Origin: Phycisphaerae bacterium
GTDB lineage: Bacteria > Planctomycetota > Phycisphaerae > UBA1845 > UTPLA1
Assembly: GCA_035275405.1 (NCBI GenBank)
Contig: DATEMU010000015.1
Location: forward strand, 434,001 to 498,000
Direction of reading: 5' to 3'
DNA length: 64,000 nt
The position numbers were made by a program, and so were the translations under genes. Positions 42,829-51,138 of the stretch are shown here, piece by piece. The first letter of the stretch is position 1. Each line of letters starts with the position of its first letter. The notes under the pieces are model-generated. The model had not been told where the DNA came from, ran no database searches, and was given only the letters and a program-made list of their open reading frames with translations.

Positions 42829-42956
42829 CGTTAACCTTCTCGGGAGGGTGAGGCCCCCCAGCCGCGCGCGCCTGACGAAAACAAGCAATGGAAACCAATG
42901 TTCTCTCCTACACTTGGGAGCCGCATGCCATCGCCCAGTCCCGTTCACGGGGCTTT

Positions 42957-42977
42957 CCCGCCAACGGCGGGCTTTTT
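42957..42977 (+). terminator. Orphan intrinsic terminator
   Basis: A 6-bp stem CCCGCC/GGCGGG with an AAC loop is followed by CTTTTTGG. No gene ends within 150 bp upstream except the porin. It either backs up the porin hairpin or ends an unannotated short transcript (about 42830-42955). Confidence 0.55.
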
Positions 42978-43171
42978 GGTAGGTCCTTCAGGGCCGGTCG
43001 CGCGGCCCGAGCAACGCCACCCCACCGTTTACTCCCCCCCGCCTATCTTCTGCTCCCCTGCCCTGCCTCCCCTCAATCCCTTAATCCCTGTTCCCTTATT
43101 CCCTCGCTCTCATGGCCCCGCGGGCAAGGCCGTTGAAACGGCCTCACGCCCCGCCCTGTGCCCGCCGAACC

Positions 43172-43349
43172 AACGCCAACGGCGTTGATGTCCGCCTAGC
43201 CCAGGGTTGGTCGGCTTTGCGACCTACCCTGGGTACCCAATGCGCAATCCAACGACAACGCCAACGGCGTTGTGACTCAACCCTGTCAGGGTTGTGCATG
43301 CGCGGGACCCGACGCGACCCAGGGTATTCGCCGCGGCGACAACCCTGGG
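43172..43349. repeat. Cluster of four imperfect palindromes
   Basis: Four hairpin-forming units in 180 bp: AACGCC-AAC-GGCGTT (43172-43186, repeated near 43258-43272); TAGCCCAGGGT with ACCCTGGGTA (43197-43207/43226-43235); CAACCCTG-T-CAGGGTTG (43278-43294); and CCCAGGGT with AACCCTGGG (43318-43325/43341-43349). The shared CCCAGGGT core and the alternation with AACGGCGTT units suggest one composite interspersed element. Sequences of this look are known to me from other PVC genomes; I cannot name a described family. Confidence 0.75.
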
Positions 43350-43634
43350 CTATTGCCGAAGCCCCGTTGTGGCATGTGAACCGCCCGCCAAAATCCACCT
43401 CCGCCCTCTCCTGCTCCCCTTTTCTACTGTTCCACTGCTCATTTTTACAGGGAGCGCTGAACAAGAATGCTGGCTGAGGAACAACTAGGGCGGCGAGCCG
43501 CCGCCTGCGTGCAGCTTACGGCATATGGCTGAAAGCTTATGGCTCGTAAGGTCGGAGATTCCGCGCTATGACCTTGAACTTCAAGAGATTCAGGTGTTTT
43601 CAACGTTGCGATCTTCGCCGCGCCGTCCCCCGTT

Positions 43635-43986
43635 CCTCAAGCCTCAGGTCTCAAGCCTCCGGCCTCCGCCTGTTCCGCCTGGTACCGCCTTGTTCCACCA
43701 ACAAAAAAAGAACAGCCCTGCGATTTCGCTCAATTTCGCTCAATTCCGCCCCCCCTCCCCCGGGGTTCACCTCTCCCTGTTCAACTGTTACCTGCTCAGT
43801 TTCCGCGGTCCCCCTCAAGCCTCAGGTCTCAAGTCTCGACTTTGCGCTCCATTGCGGTCGTTTGCGCATGAAAACAATATCTGCGGCAGGAGTTAACCCA
43901 CGAAGGCAGGCGTCACTGTGGTTTGCACCTTTATTCCCCAATCCGCATTCCGAATTCCGCATTGGGCTCATCTGCGTCATCTGTGG
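43635..43986. repeat. Short tandem arrays with 7-10 bp periods
   Basis: Separate mini-arrays, each with its own unit: five heptamers CCTCAAG/CCTCAGG/TCTCAAG/CCTCCGG/CCTCCGC (43635-43669); TTTCGCTCAA repeated about every 10 bp (about 43721-43745); CCTCAAG/CCTCAGG/TCTCAAG/TCTCGAC (43813-43840); CAATCCG/CATTCCG/AATTCCG/CATTGGG (43939-43966); and CATCTG twice (43969-43984). Confidence 0.7.
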
Positions 43987-44006
43987 AAATTACTTCCGTC
44001 AGGGAA

Positions 44007-45050
44007 TCAGATCACCCCGATCGACCGCAGATGCTCCTGCGCCGCCGCCACGGTCTCGTCGATAACTTGTTGCATCGGCTTGTTCTTGACGCGGACGCCG
44101 GCCGACTGGCTGTGACCGCCGCCGCCGAAGCGCTGGGCCAATTCCAGGACCGTGATCTTGCCCTCGCCGCGGAGGTTGATGCGGATGACGCCGGGCTCGC
44201 CCTCGGAGAAGAGCATGGCGATGGCCACGCCCTTGAGGGCCCGGGGGATGGAGACCTGGTCGTCGATGTCGTCGGCCTTGCAGCCGGACTCGCTGATGTC
44301 CGCATAGGAGAGGTGGCTGTAGGCGATTCGGCCGGCCGCGACGACGCGGGTGTGGTCGTAGACCCGCCGCAGGAGTTCGAAGTCGTGCTGCCCCTGCGAG
44401 CGGCAGAGCTGTTCGCCGATGTGCGAGACGTCGGCCCCCGCGCGAACGAGTTCGGCGGCGACGTGCAGCGCGTCGGACGTCGTCGACGGCAGGCTGAAGC
44501 CCGCGGTGTCGCCGTGCAGACCGGCGTAAAGGAGCGAGGCGACGGCCGCCGAAGGCTGCCACTTCAGTGCGTTCAGCAGGAGCGCGATCATCTCGCAAGT
44601 GCTGCTGGCGTGCGGATCGACCCAGTTGTGGCGGCCGAAGTCGATGTTGGTGATGTGGTGGTCGATGTTGAGGGTCGGCAGCGGGCCCGTCATCGCGGGC
44701 GGCGGCCGGATGTTGATCCGCTTCTCGCTCGCCGTGTCGACGATGATCAGGCTGTCGTAGCGGCCGTCGGTGGACCATTCGACCGACCGCGGCGTCGTGG
44801 GAGCGAGTTCCAGCATGAAGCCCAGCCGCTGGGCCACGCAATCGGCGGGCAGGCCGACGACGGCCTCGATGCCATGCTCGCGGAGGCTCCCCGCCACGCC
44901 CAGCGCCGCGCCGATGCAGTCGGCGTCGGGCGTGACGTGACCCACGACCAGCGGCCGCCGGACGCTCGTAAGTTGCCGCAGGAATTCCGGCGTCGGCTGT
45001 CGGTTGGATCGGGGTGCGTTTTTCGATTCGGCGGGAGCGGTCTCACCCAT
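44007..45050 (-). CDS. DHH/DHHA1 family phosphoesterase (NrnA-like)
   Basis: About 347 residues. The DHH part has HVTPDADCIGAALG, IVDTAS, the name-giving NIDHHITN, and GLHGDTAGF, which together bind two manganese ions. The C-terminal DHHA1 domain ends with RFGGGGHSQSAGV, which grips the substrate. Relatives degrade short oligoribonucleotides (nanoRNase) and/or 3'-phosphoadenosine 5'-phosphate, the by-product of sulfate activation; some act on cyclic dinucleotide products. Start uncertain: ATG at 45050 is used, a GTG at 45086 is possible, and neither has a clear ribosome site. It stands alone downstream of the glycosyltransferase gene. Confidence 0.9.
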   Translation of the reverse strand: MGETAPAESKNAPRSNRQPTPEFLRQLTSVRRPLVVGHVTPDADCIGAALGVAGSLREHGIEAVVGLPADCVAQRLGFMLELAPTTPRSVEWSTDGRYDSLIIVDTASEKRINIRPPPAMTGPLPTLNIDHHITNIDFGRHNWVDPHASSTCEMIALLLNALKWQPSAAVASLLYAGLHGDTAGFSLPSTTSDALHVAAELVRAGADVSHIGEQLCRSQGQHDFELLRRVYDHTRVVAAGRIAYSHLSYADISESGCKADDIDDQVSIPRALKGVAIAMLFSEGEPGVIRINLRGEGKITVLELAQRFGGGGHSQSAGVRVKNKPMQQVIDETVAAAQEHLRSIGVI

Positions 45051-45360
45051 CGGGAAGGTCTCACTTCGGCCAATAGAATAATTCACAACCGACCGTCGGG
45101 CCAGCGTCGGTACTTGATGTGAAGCAGCCGCCCCCGGCTGCCGCGTAGAAAGGAATAAAAAGGGCCAGGGTTCGGGTGCGCGCTGGGGGGAAACGCGCGG
45201 GGCGCCGAAGCCCTGGCCGGGTTTTTGAGGATATCGAAGGTCTCAGACTCTTCAAGGTTAAAATCGGAAGTTTTGGTGCGTTAACCCCAACAAAAACGGA
45301 CGTTGCCGCCGCTAACTTTCCGCTCATCAAAAGGTAACAGAAGCGGCGGGCCGTCCGGCC
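45051..45360. other. Intergenic region without supported features
   Basis: This 310-bp stretch between the DHH gene and the glycosyltransferase gene on the same strand should hold the promoter of the former. I see no convincing hexamer pair, hairpin or small gene. A minus-strand open frame here has no homology-like sequence. Confidence 0.4.
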
Positions 45361-46143
45361 TTAATAAAGATAAACCCAAAGAATTGGCGCCAAAGCCGCC
45401 ACCAGAACGACGAACAGCACCAGGGGCAGCGCATAGGGCCAGCGAAATCGATAGAGACGGCCGAGGTGCTGCAGGTACTCGATCTGCTGTTTGAGCGTCA
45501 GCTTGCTCTTGCCGTGCAGCCGGTCGGAGAACTCGATCGGCACCTCTGTTACGCGCTGGCACCGGGCCTTAATAAGGATTTCGAGACCGATCTTGTAGCC
45601 GATGGGATTGAGACCGGCGGCCTGGGCGCGATCGAGCGTATCGCGCGTGAGGCAGAAGAATCCGGCCATCGGGTCCTTCGCGGCGGTCAGCGGTCGCGCC
45701 AGGAGCGTGGCGACTTGGGAGTTGAGTTGGCGAAGGAAGCCCCAGTCCTCCTTCGTTTTGCCGCCGGCGGTGTAGCGCGAGCCGATGCAGAAGTCGGCGC
45801 GGCCGTCGGCGATCGGCGCGATAACGGCGGGCAGGACTTCCGGCGGGTGCGAGAGGTCGGCGTCCATGCAGAGGAGGATGTCGTACTTGGCTTCGGAGAA
45901 TCCCCGCACAACAGCGGACGAAAGCCCCCGTTCGTCGAAGCGGGTGATGAGCCGAACGGGGAAGTGCGCGGCCAGTTCGGTGACCAGCGTCTCCGTCCCG
46001 TCGCGGCTGTGATCGTCGACGAAGATCAGCTCGGCGGGGATGTCGGCGGCGCGCAGCGTCTCGAAGACCCGCCGCGTCAGGATCGGAATGTTCTGCGCCT
46101 CGCGATAAGTCGGGACGACGATGGAGACGGGCGGTTGGGGCAT
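45361..46143 (-). CDS. Family 2 glycosyltransferase, dolichol/polyprenol-phosphate mannosyltransferase-like
   Basis: A 260-residue GT2 enzyme. It begins VSIVVPTYREAQNIPIL, then has FVDDHSRDGT, the metal-binding CMDADLSHPPEVLP (DAD) and GSRYTAGG. PMAGFFCLTRD and GYKIGLEIL are typical of the Dpm1 group. A single C-terminal membrane helix (YALPLVLFVVLVAALAPILWVYLY) anchors it. Such enzymes load a sugar onto polyprenyl phosphate as donor for membrane GT-C enzymes, two of which (20544 and 57214) are in this window. Whether they act together is inference. Confidence 0.92.
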   Translation of the reverse strand: MPQPPVSIVVPTYREAQNIPILTRRVFETLRAADIPAELIFVDDHSRDGTETLVTELAAHFPVRLITRFDERGLSSAVVRGFSEAKYDILLCMDADLSHPPEVLPAVIAPIADGRADFCIGSRYTAGGKTKEDWGFLRQLNSQVATLLARPLTAAKDPMAGFFCLTRDTLDRAQAAGLNPIGYKIGLEILIKARCQRVTEVPIEFSDRLHGKSKLTLKQQIEYLQHLGRLYRFRWPYALPLVLFVVLVAALAPILWVYLY

Positions 46144-46219
46144 TGGGGGGATTCTACAAAGAAACGCGAACGACGTTTAGCCCCCGGTGAGTCACCCGGG
46201 GCGAATGTTCATCAAGCGA

Positions 46220-47323
46220 TCATGTGGCTTGAGGCGGCGATGGAATCGGATGAAGCCAGGCGTTGTATGTAGCGGCCGAGTTTTCACGGATCGTCTGTTT
46301 GAGGATTCGGCGGAAGGAGATTAAAGCCAGAAGCCAAGCCCCGCCCAAAGCCAGCACGAAAAGATAAAAAGCGACGGCGAAGGCAACGCTCAGGAACATG
46401 ACGGCTGGCATGCGCGGCGGCATGACCGCCCCGGGTGCAGTAGGTGTCGTGGTGGGCGAGACAATTTGTGCTGGCCCCGACGCCGGCGCGCTCGCAGGAC
46501 TTGGCCATTCGACGGAAACAGCCATGGGACGAACACGGACATTCATGGTCGTCGGCGATGGAGCGGACGAAGGCCCGCTGACTGGTGCGACGCCGCGACC
46601 GCCGATTACCGCAGCGGTAACTACGCCGCCTAATGTAAGTGCGGTGAAGCCTATTCCACTCCATAAGATAAAGCTCAACAGGTTTCCTAACGAAGGCTTG
46701 GACACGCGGCGAGCCAGCCTCCGCATGTGCACGAGCAGCAAGAGGAAACCCAGCAGATACGCTGACCCGCCCACGGCGCCTACGCCAATTATGCTCAGCA
46801 CCTTGATTATGTCCGGCGCGGTGATTTCATGTGTGCCCGATGAAACGCAGACGCCGACAACAGCGGTGACGATCGCGGCGACATTTAGAGCGCGAATCCA
46901 GTGTCCGAGATTGGTTTTCATGCGGCCCGGGTTCGACAGTGGCTCCGGCGACGTGACACCCCAGACTCCGAAAAGTAACAGGGCAATAAATGCCAGGCCC
47001 GTCGCCAACGTCAATACACCCAGGACCACTTCGTCCGGCTCGCCACCGGCAGAAACGACCGTGTAAAGGACAATGCCTGCTATACCGACCGGCCAAACAA
47101 GCAGCGAGAGTAACAGGGAAGAAAGTCCACCGCGGACGCGCCACAGCCACGCCGAATCGGCGAAGATCAGCCAGCCGTGTTCGAGGGTCCGCCGGATGGG
47201 CAGGGCACACTCCGGGCAGACGGCTTCAACGGGCATTGTTCGCAAGTTGTAGCGGCAGCCGAGGCACGCAAGATCGAAAGGAATTGGGGCAAGGGCCGGA
47301 CGAGCAGTCGGGGGCTGGATCAC
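46220..47323 (-). CDS. Membrane protein with N-terminal zinc ribbon
   Basis: About 367 residues. The N-terminus has a zinc ribbon, CLGCRYNLRTMPVEAVCPEC (Cys-x2-Cys and Cys-x2-Cys), a type I associate with planctomycete membrane proteins. Then come four or five hydrophobic segments (LLSLLVWPVGIAGIVLYTVV, VLTLATGLAFIALLLFGVWG, VAAIVTAVVGVCVSS, VGGSAYLLGFLLLLVHM). A Pro/Ser/Thr-rich stretch (about 270-315) and a last membrane helix follow. AGGAGA before the GTG at 47323 favours that start over the ATG at 47365. It follows proA by 43 bp but need not share its function. Function unknown. Confidence 0.75.
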   Translation of the reverse strand: MIQPPTARPALAPIPFDLACLGCRYNLRTMPVEAVCPECALPIRRTLEHGWLIFADSAWLWRVRGGLSSLLLSLLVWPVGIAGIVLYTVVSAGGEPDEVVLGVLTLATGLAFIALLLFGVWGVTSPEPLSNPGRMKTNLGHWIRALNVAAIVTAVVGVCVSSGTHEITAPDIIKVLSIIGVGAVGGSAYLLGFLLLLVHMRRLARRVSKPSLGNLLSFILWSGIGFTALTLGGVVTAAVIGGRGVAPVSGPSSAPSPTTMNVRVRPMAVSVEWPSPASAPASGPAQIVSPTTTPTAPGAVMPPRMPAVMFLSVAFAVAFYLFVLALGGAWLLALISFRRILKQTIRENSAATYNAWLHPIPSPPQAT

Positions 47324-47366
47324 GGCGCGGGTCTCCTGCCGATCGAACCGGCATCTTGGCGGCAAA

Positions 47367-48620
47367 TCACCGCAGGTGCCACTGGCCGTGGACCACGTAG
47401 CGCTGCGTCGTCAGTTCCTCCAGCCCCATCGGGCCGTAGGCGTGGACTTTGGAGGTGCTGATGCCGATCTCGGCGCCGAGGCCGAGTGAGAAGCCGTCGT
47501 TGAAGCGGGTGGAAGTGTTGACGAGTGTGCAAGAGGATTGGACGCGCTCGACGAAAGTCCGCTGATTGGATTCGTCGCTGGAGAGGATGGCGTCGGTGTG
47601 GTTCGAACCGTAGTGGTGGATATGTTCAACGGCGGCGTCGAGGTCGGGGACGATCTTGCACGCGACGATTAAGTCGAGGAACTCGCGGCCCCAGTCGTCG
47701 TTGGTGGCGGGGATCGCCGTGAGCGCGAGGCGGCAGACCGTCTCGTCGCCGCGAAGTTCGACGCCGTCCTTCGCCAACCTCGCTGCCAGCTTCGGCACGA
47801 ACGCCGGCGCGATCTTCTCGTGGACGAGGCAGCACTCGACGGCGTTGCAGGTGGCCGGTCCACTGGTCTTGGCCGTCGCACAGATATCGACAGCCCGATC
47901 CACATCCGCGGAGGCGTCCACGAAGATGTGGCAGACACCGTGGAAGTGCTGGACCATGGGGATGCGCGATTGTTCGTGGACGAAGCGGATCAGCTCGGTA
48001 CCGCCCCGCGGAATGACGAGGTCGATGTAGTGATCCAGCTTGAGCAGTGCCTTGAGTTCCTCGCGATCCGAGGTCGTCAGCAACGCAGCGGCGTCCGGCG
48101 TGACGCCTTTCGCGTCGAGCGATTGCCGCACCAGTTCCATCAAGGCCAGATTCGAATGCAGCGCCTCGCGGCCGCCCTTGAGGATGCAGGCATTGCCCGA
48201 TTTGAAGCAGAGGGCGAAGGCGTCGATCGTCACGTTCGGCCGGGCCTCGTAGATCATCAGGATCACGCCGATCGGGCAGCGGACCTTGCGGACAAGGATG
48301 CCGCTGGGAGCGGTGTACTCGCGGGTGATCTTGCCGACGGGATCATCGAGGGCGGCGACTTGTCGCAGACCTGCTGCCATCTGGCGAATACCGGCGTCGG
48401 TCAGCTCCAGTCGCTGGAGTTTGGCATTCCCAAGGTCGGCAGCCTTGGAGGCGGCGAGGTCCTGCTCGTTGGCTTGCCGAATCCGGAAGGCGTCGCTTTC
48501 GATTCGGCCCGCAAGATCGAGAAGGACATCGTTCTTAACGGCCGTATTCAAGTGCGCGAGATCCGCGGCCGCGCGACGGGCGCGCTGAGCGAGCGATTCG
48601 ATGGATTCTACCTTGATCAT
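47367..48620 (-). CDS. proA: Glutamate-5-semialdehyde dehydrogenase (gamma-glutamyl phosphate reductase)
   Basis: The 417-residue ProA carries out the second step of proline synthesis, NADPH-dependent reduction of gamma-glutamyl phosphate. Conserved parts: RKVRCPIGVILMIYEARPNV, ACILKGGREALHSN, and the catalytic Cys in TSGPATCNAVECCLVHE. FNDGFSLGLGAEIGISTSKV and HAYGPMGLEELTTQ complete the pattern. It lies 82 bp after proB on the same strand and is the last biosynthetic gene of the argR-argG-argH-proB-proA unit. Confidence 0.96.
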   Translation of the reverse strand: MIKVESIESLAQRARRAAADLAHLNTAVKNDVLLDLAGRIESDAFRIRQANEQDLAASKAADLGNAKLQRLELTDAGIRQMAAGLRQVAALDDPVGKITREYTAPSGILVRKVRCPIGVILMIYEARPNVTIDAFALCFKSGNACILKGGREALHSNLALMELVRQSLDAKGVTPDAAALLTTSDREELKALLKLDHYIDLVIPRGGTELIRFVHEQSRIPMVQHFHGVCHIFVDASADVDRAVDICATAKTSGPATCNAVECCLVHEKIAPAFVPKLAARLAKDGVELRGDETVCRLALTAIPATNDDWGREFLDLIVACKIVPDLDAAVEHIHHYGSNHTDAILSSDESNQRTFVERVQSSCTLVNTSTRFNDGFSLGLGAEIGISTSKVHAYGPMGLEELTTQRYVVHGQWHLR

Positions 48621-48702
48621 GTTCTAATACGGCAAGTCGGTTTTCGGCGCAAACTCTTGTTCTACGGCCGGCAGGGGCGCTGGACGCTACACCTGCCGAC
48701 CG

Positions 48703-49830
48703 CTACTCCATCACCACCATGTCGTCGCGGTTGATGATCTCTTTGGTGTATTCATAGCCGAGGATTTCCTTGAATTCGCTCCGCTTTCGGCCCTGCAGGC
48801 GGCGGATTTCGGTCGCCGAGTAGGAGGCGAGGCCCACGGCGAAAGCCCGGCCGCTTTCGTCTTGAAGCTCGACGCGGGCGCCCATAGGAAATTGCCCTTG
48901 TACAGTACGAATGCCCGTCGGCAACAGACTCGCCCCCTTTTGCAGAATCGCCCGCCGCGCCCCGGCATCCACGCGGAGGACGCCGTGCGAGCGGTTGCGT
49001 AGCGCGATCCAGCGCTTGCGTGAGGTCAACTTGCTCTCGCGCGGCAGGAAGAGCGTACCAATGTCCTCGCCTTTCACGATGCGGGGCAACAGCCCGGCTT
49101 CCAGGCCGTCGGCGATGATCGTGGGAACGCCGCCCTGACCGGCGAGGCGGGCGGCGGAGACCTTCGCGATCATCCCGCCGACGCCGGATTCGCTGAGCGC
49201 TGTGGTGATATGCTCCTCGACGGACGAGCCGACTTCGACTTGCGAGATCACGCTGCCGTCTCCGTTGGCGTAGACGCCCTTGGCGCGGCTGAGCATGATG
49301 AGAAGCTGAGCGGAAACGACATTGGTCACGAGGGCGGCGAGATGGTCGTTGTCGCCGACCTTGCTCTCATCGTCGGAAAGGGCGTCGTTTTCGTTGATGA
49401 TCGGCACGATCCCACGAGACAAAAGGGTCTGGAGCGTGTGCCGCGCGGAGAGGAAGCGGCGGCGGTTTTCAATGTCGTCGGCCGTCATGAGAAGCTGCGC
49501 CACATGCAAGCGATGCCGCTCGAAGGCCTTCGCAAAGAGGCCCATCAGCCGGTGCTGGCCGACGGACGCGGCGGCCTGCCGCTCGACGACAGTCGTCGGC
49601 GGCGCCTCCAGGCCCATGAGCGCGAAGCCCGCCGCCACGGCCCCAGAGGCGACCATGACGACTTCGTAGCCCTGGTGGCGCAGCACGGTCACGTCGTACG
49701 CGAGATTCTCGATGACCTTGGGGCGCGGTTTGCCCTTCCCAGCGATGACCGCGCTGCCGACCTTGACGACGACGCGCTTGATCCTCCCCAGCTTTCGTTT
49801 TCCGTTTCCGTTGGCTACCGCCTCGATCAA
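48703..49830 (-). CDS. proB: Glutamate 5-kinase with PUA domain
   Basis: The 375-residue ProB makes gamma-glutamyl phosphate, the first and feedback-controlled step of proline synthesis. The kinase part has RVVVKVGSAVIAG, MVASGAVAAG, PIINENDALSDDESKVGDND and GVGGMIAKVSAA. The C-terminal PUA domain (about 285-365) includes GASLLPTGIRTVQGQFPMGA. It starts at a TTG (49830) three bases after the argH stop, with GGAGA upstream, so translation is probably coupled to argH and kept low by the weak start codon. Confidence 0.95.
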   Translation of the reverse strand: MIEAVANGNGKRKLGRIKRVVVKVGSAVIAGKGKPRPKVIENLAYDVTVLRHQGYEVVMVASGAVAAGFALMGLEAPPTTVVERQAAASVGQHRLMGLFAKAFERHRLHVAQLLMTADDIENRRRFLSARHTLQTLLSRGIVPIINENDALSDDESKVGDNDHLAALVTNVVSAQLLIMLSRAKGVYANGDGSVISQVEVGSSVEEHITTALSESGVGGMIAKVSAARLAGQGGVPTIIADGLEAGLLPRIVKGEDIGTLFLPRESKLTSRKRWIALRNRSHGVLRVDAGARRAILQKGASLLPTGIRTVQGQFPMGARVELQDESGRAFAVGLASYSATEIRRLQGRKRSEFKEILGYEYTKEIINRDDMVVME

Positions 49831-49833
49831 CGT

Positions 49834-51138
49834 CTATTTCTCCTTATGTATCGCCGCAAGCAATTCGTCGGCGACCCGCCTTGTCTCGGCGGGCGCGGCG
49901 CTGCCGATCGTCTGATATTGGTTCACGAGTCGTGGGCCGTTGACGTCCACCGTCGCGGGATTTTCGGCGAGTTCGTTCGCGACGGCGTGGTGCGCCTCAC
50001 GAAGCGGCAAGCCGTTTTTTACCTTCTGCTCCATTTGCAGCGTCGCCCCGACATGGCCGACCTTCAGCGCTTCACCGAGCCGGGCCGCGTCAAACCCCAA
50101 TCCCTCCGCAAAAGCCGTCGTCAGTTCCAGCATCGTTCCCAGCGACTGAGCCGTGTCACGCAACAGAGGCTTGATGCACTGCAGATCACGGTTGTAGCCG
50201 CTCGGCAGGCCCTTCATGAGCAATAATGCCTGACCGTGCGCCGCCGCGATTCTGCAACATTCGCCGCGCAACAGTTCCATTGCATCCGGATTGGACTTGT
50301 TCGGCATCATCGACGAGCCCGTTGCGAAGGCCTTCGGGTAAATCGTCCAGGCCAGCGGCGTCTGCGCGAATGAGATCACATCCGCCGCGAAGCTTTGCAA
50401 ATGCAGCGACACCTGTGCGGCGACCGCCAGGTATTCCAATACCTCGTCGCGGCACGATGTCGAAGCAAGCGCATTCTTCGACGGGCCGTCAAAGCCTAAT
50501 TCCCGCGCCTGTATCCGCCGGTCGATGGGAATCGACGAACCGGCGACCGCCCCGCTGCCGAGCGGGCACGATTCGCGCCAATGTCCGCCAAGCCATTTCA
50601 CGTGCCGGCGGATTCGATCCAACGCAGCGGCATACCGTAACGCCCAAAATCCTACCGTCCCCGGCGCAGCGAACTGTGTATGAGTTAGCAACGGGAACGC
50701 CAACTCGCTCCAGTCTTTGGCCCGGCGGCAGAGCAACTCCACCAGCCGACTCAACGCCTGTCCCATGCCGCGACCGGTCTCGATGACAAACATCACGAGC
50801 AGCGTCGCGACCTGGTCATTACGAGAGCGGGCCGTATGGATCTTCCGCCCCGCCTCGCCCGCCAGTTCCGTCAGCGCTTCCTCCAGCCAGGTATGGATGT
50901 CCTCGGCCTGCGAGACGGGCACGAGTCCCCCGCCGTGGTTCCGCTCGATCGTGTCGAGGGCCCGATTCAGCGCGGCATGCTCATCGGCACTCAGGATGCC
51001 CGCCGCTGTCAGCGCGGAGGCGTGGGCCCGCTGGAGGCGCAACTCAAACGGAAGCAGGAACCAGTCGTCGGCCAGACACCGGTTCATCGCGTCGAACGTC
51101 GGATGCAGCGTCGTCTCCTGCTTCCACAGCGTTGCCAT
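49834..51138 (-). CDS. argH: Argininosuccinate lyase
   Basis: A 434-residue ArgH, the last step of arginine synthesis (argininosuccinate to arginine and fumarate). Signposts: EDIHTWLEEALTEL, HTARSRNDQVAT, the catalytic His in LLTHTQFAAPGT, and the mobile loop GSSMMPNKSNPDAMELLR with the catalytic Ser. GGAGCAAGAGA before the ATG at 51138 supports this start, which lies inside the 3' end of argG, giving a 95-bp overlap in a different frame. Confidence 0.96.
   Translation of the reverse strand: MATLWKQETTLHPTFDAMNRCLADDWFLLPFELRLQRAHASALTAAGILSADEHAALNRALDTIERNHGGGLVPVSQAEDIHTWLEEALTELAGEAGRKIHTARSRNDQVATLLVMFVIETGRGMGQALSRLVELLCRRAKDWSELAFPLLTHTQFAAPGTVGFWALRYAAALDRIRRHVKWLGGHWRESCPLGSGAVAGSSIPIDRRIQARELGFDGPSKNALASTSCRDEVLEYLAVAAQVSLHLQSFAADVISFAQTPLAWTIYPKAFATGSSMMPNKSNPDAMELLRGECCRIAAAHGQALLLMKGLPSGYNRDLQCIKPLLRDTAQSLGTMLELTTAFAEGLGFDAARLGEALKVGHVGATLQMEQKVKNGLPLREAHHAVANELAENPATVDVNGPRLVNQYQTIGSAAPAETRRVADELLAAIHKEK

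Larger units (their letters stand above)
42799..44006. other. 1.2-kb gene desert rich in palindromes and short-period arrays
   Basis: No credible gene is present; open frames here are in biased, repetitive sequence and lack ribosome sites. From left to right it holds a terminator-like hairpin (42805), an orphan hairpin with T-run (42957), pyrimidine-rich tracts with TAATCCC/TTATTCCC units (about 43070-43110), four CCCAGGGT-type palindromes (43172-43349), more C/T-rich sequence, and several 7-10 bp tandem arrays (43635-43986). Confidence 0.75.

Noticed and set aside
41413-42948. A 511-codon open frame antisense to the porin
   Set aside because: Same reasoning: the porin frame shows OprB motifs and a terminal Phe, and the antisense translation has biased composition only.
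43635-43986. Repeats that might be a CRISPR array
   Set aside because: Units are 7-10 bp with no spacers of constant length, and no cas gene is present.
45061-45330. An 89-codon minus-strand frame between the DHH and glycosyltransferase genes
   Set aside because: No ribosome site, no recognisable feature, and it overlaps the possible start of the DHH gene.
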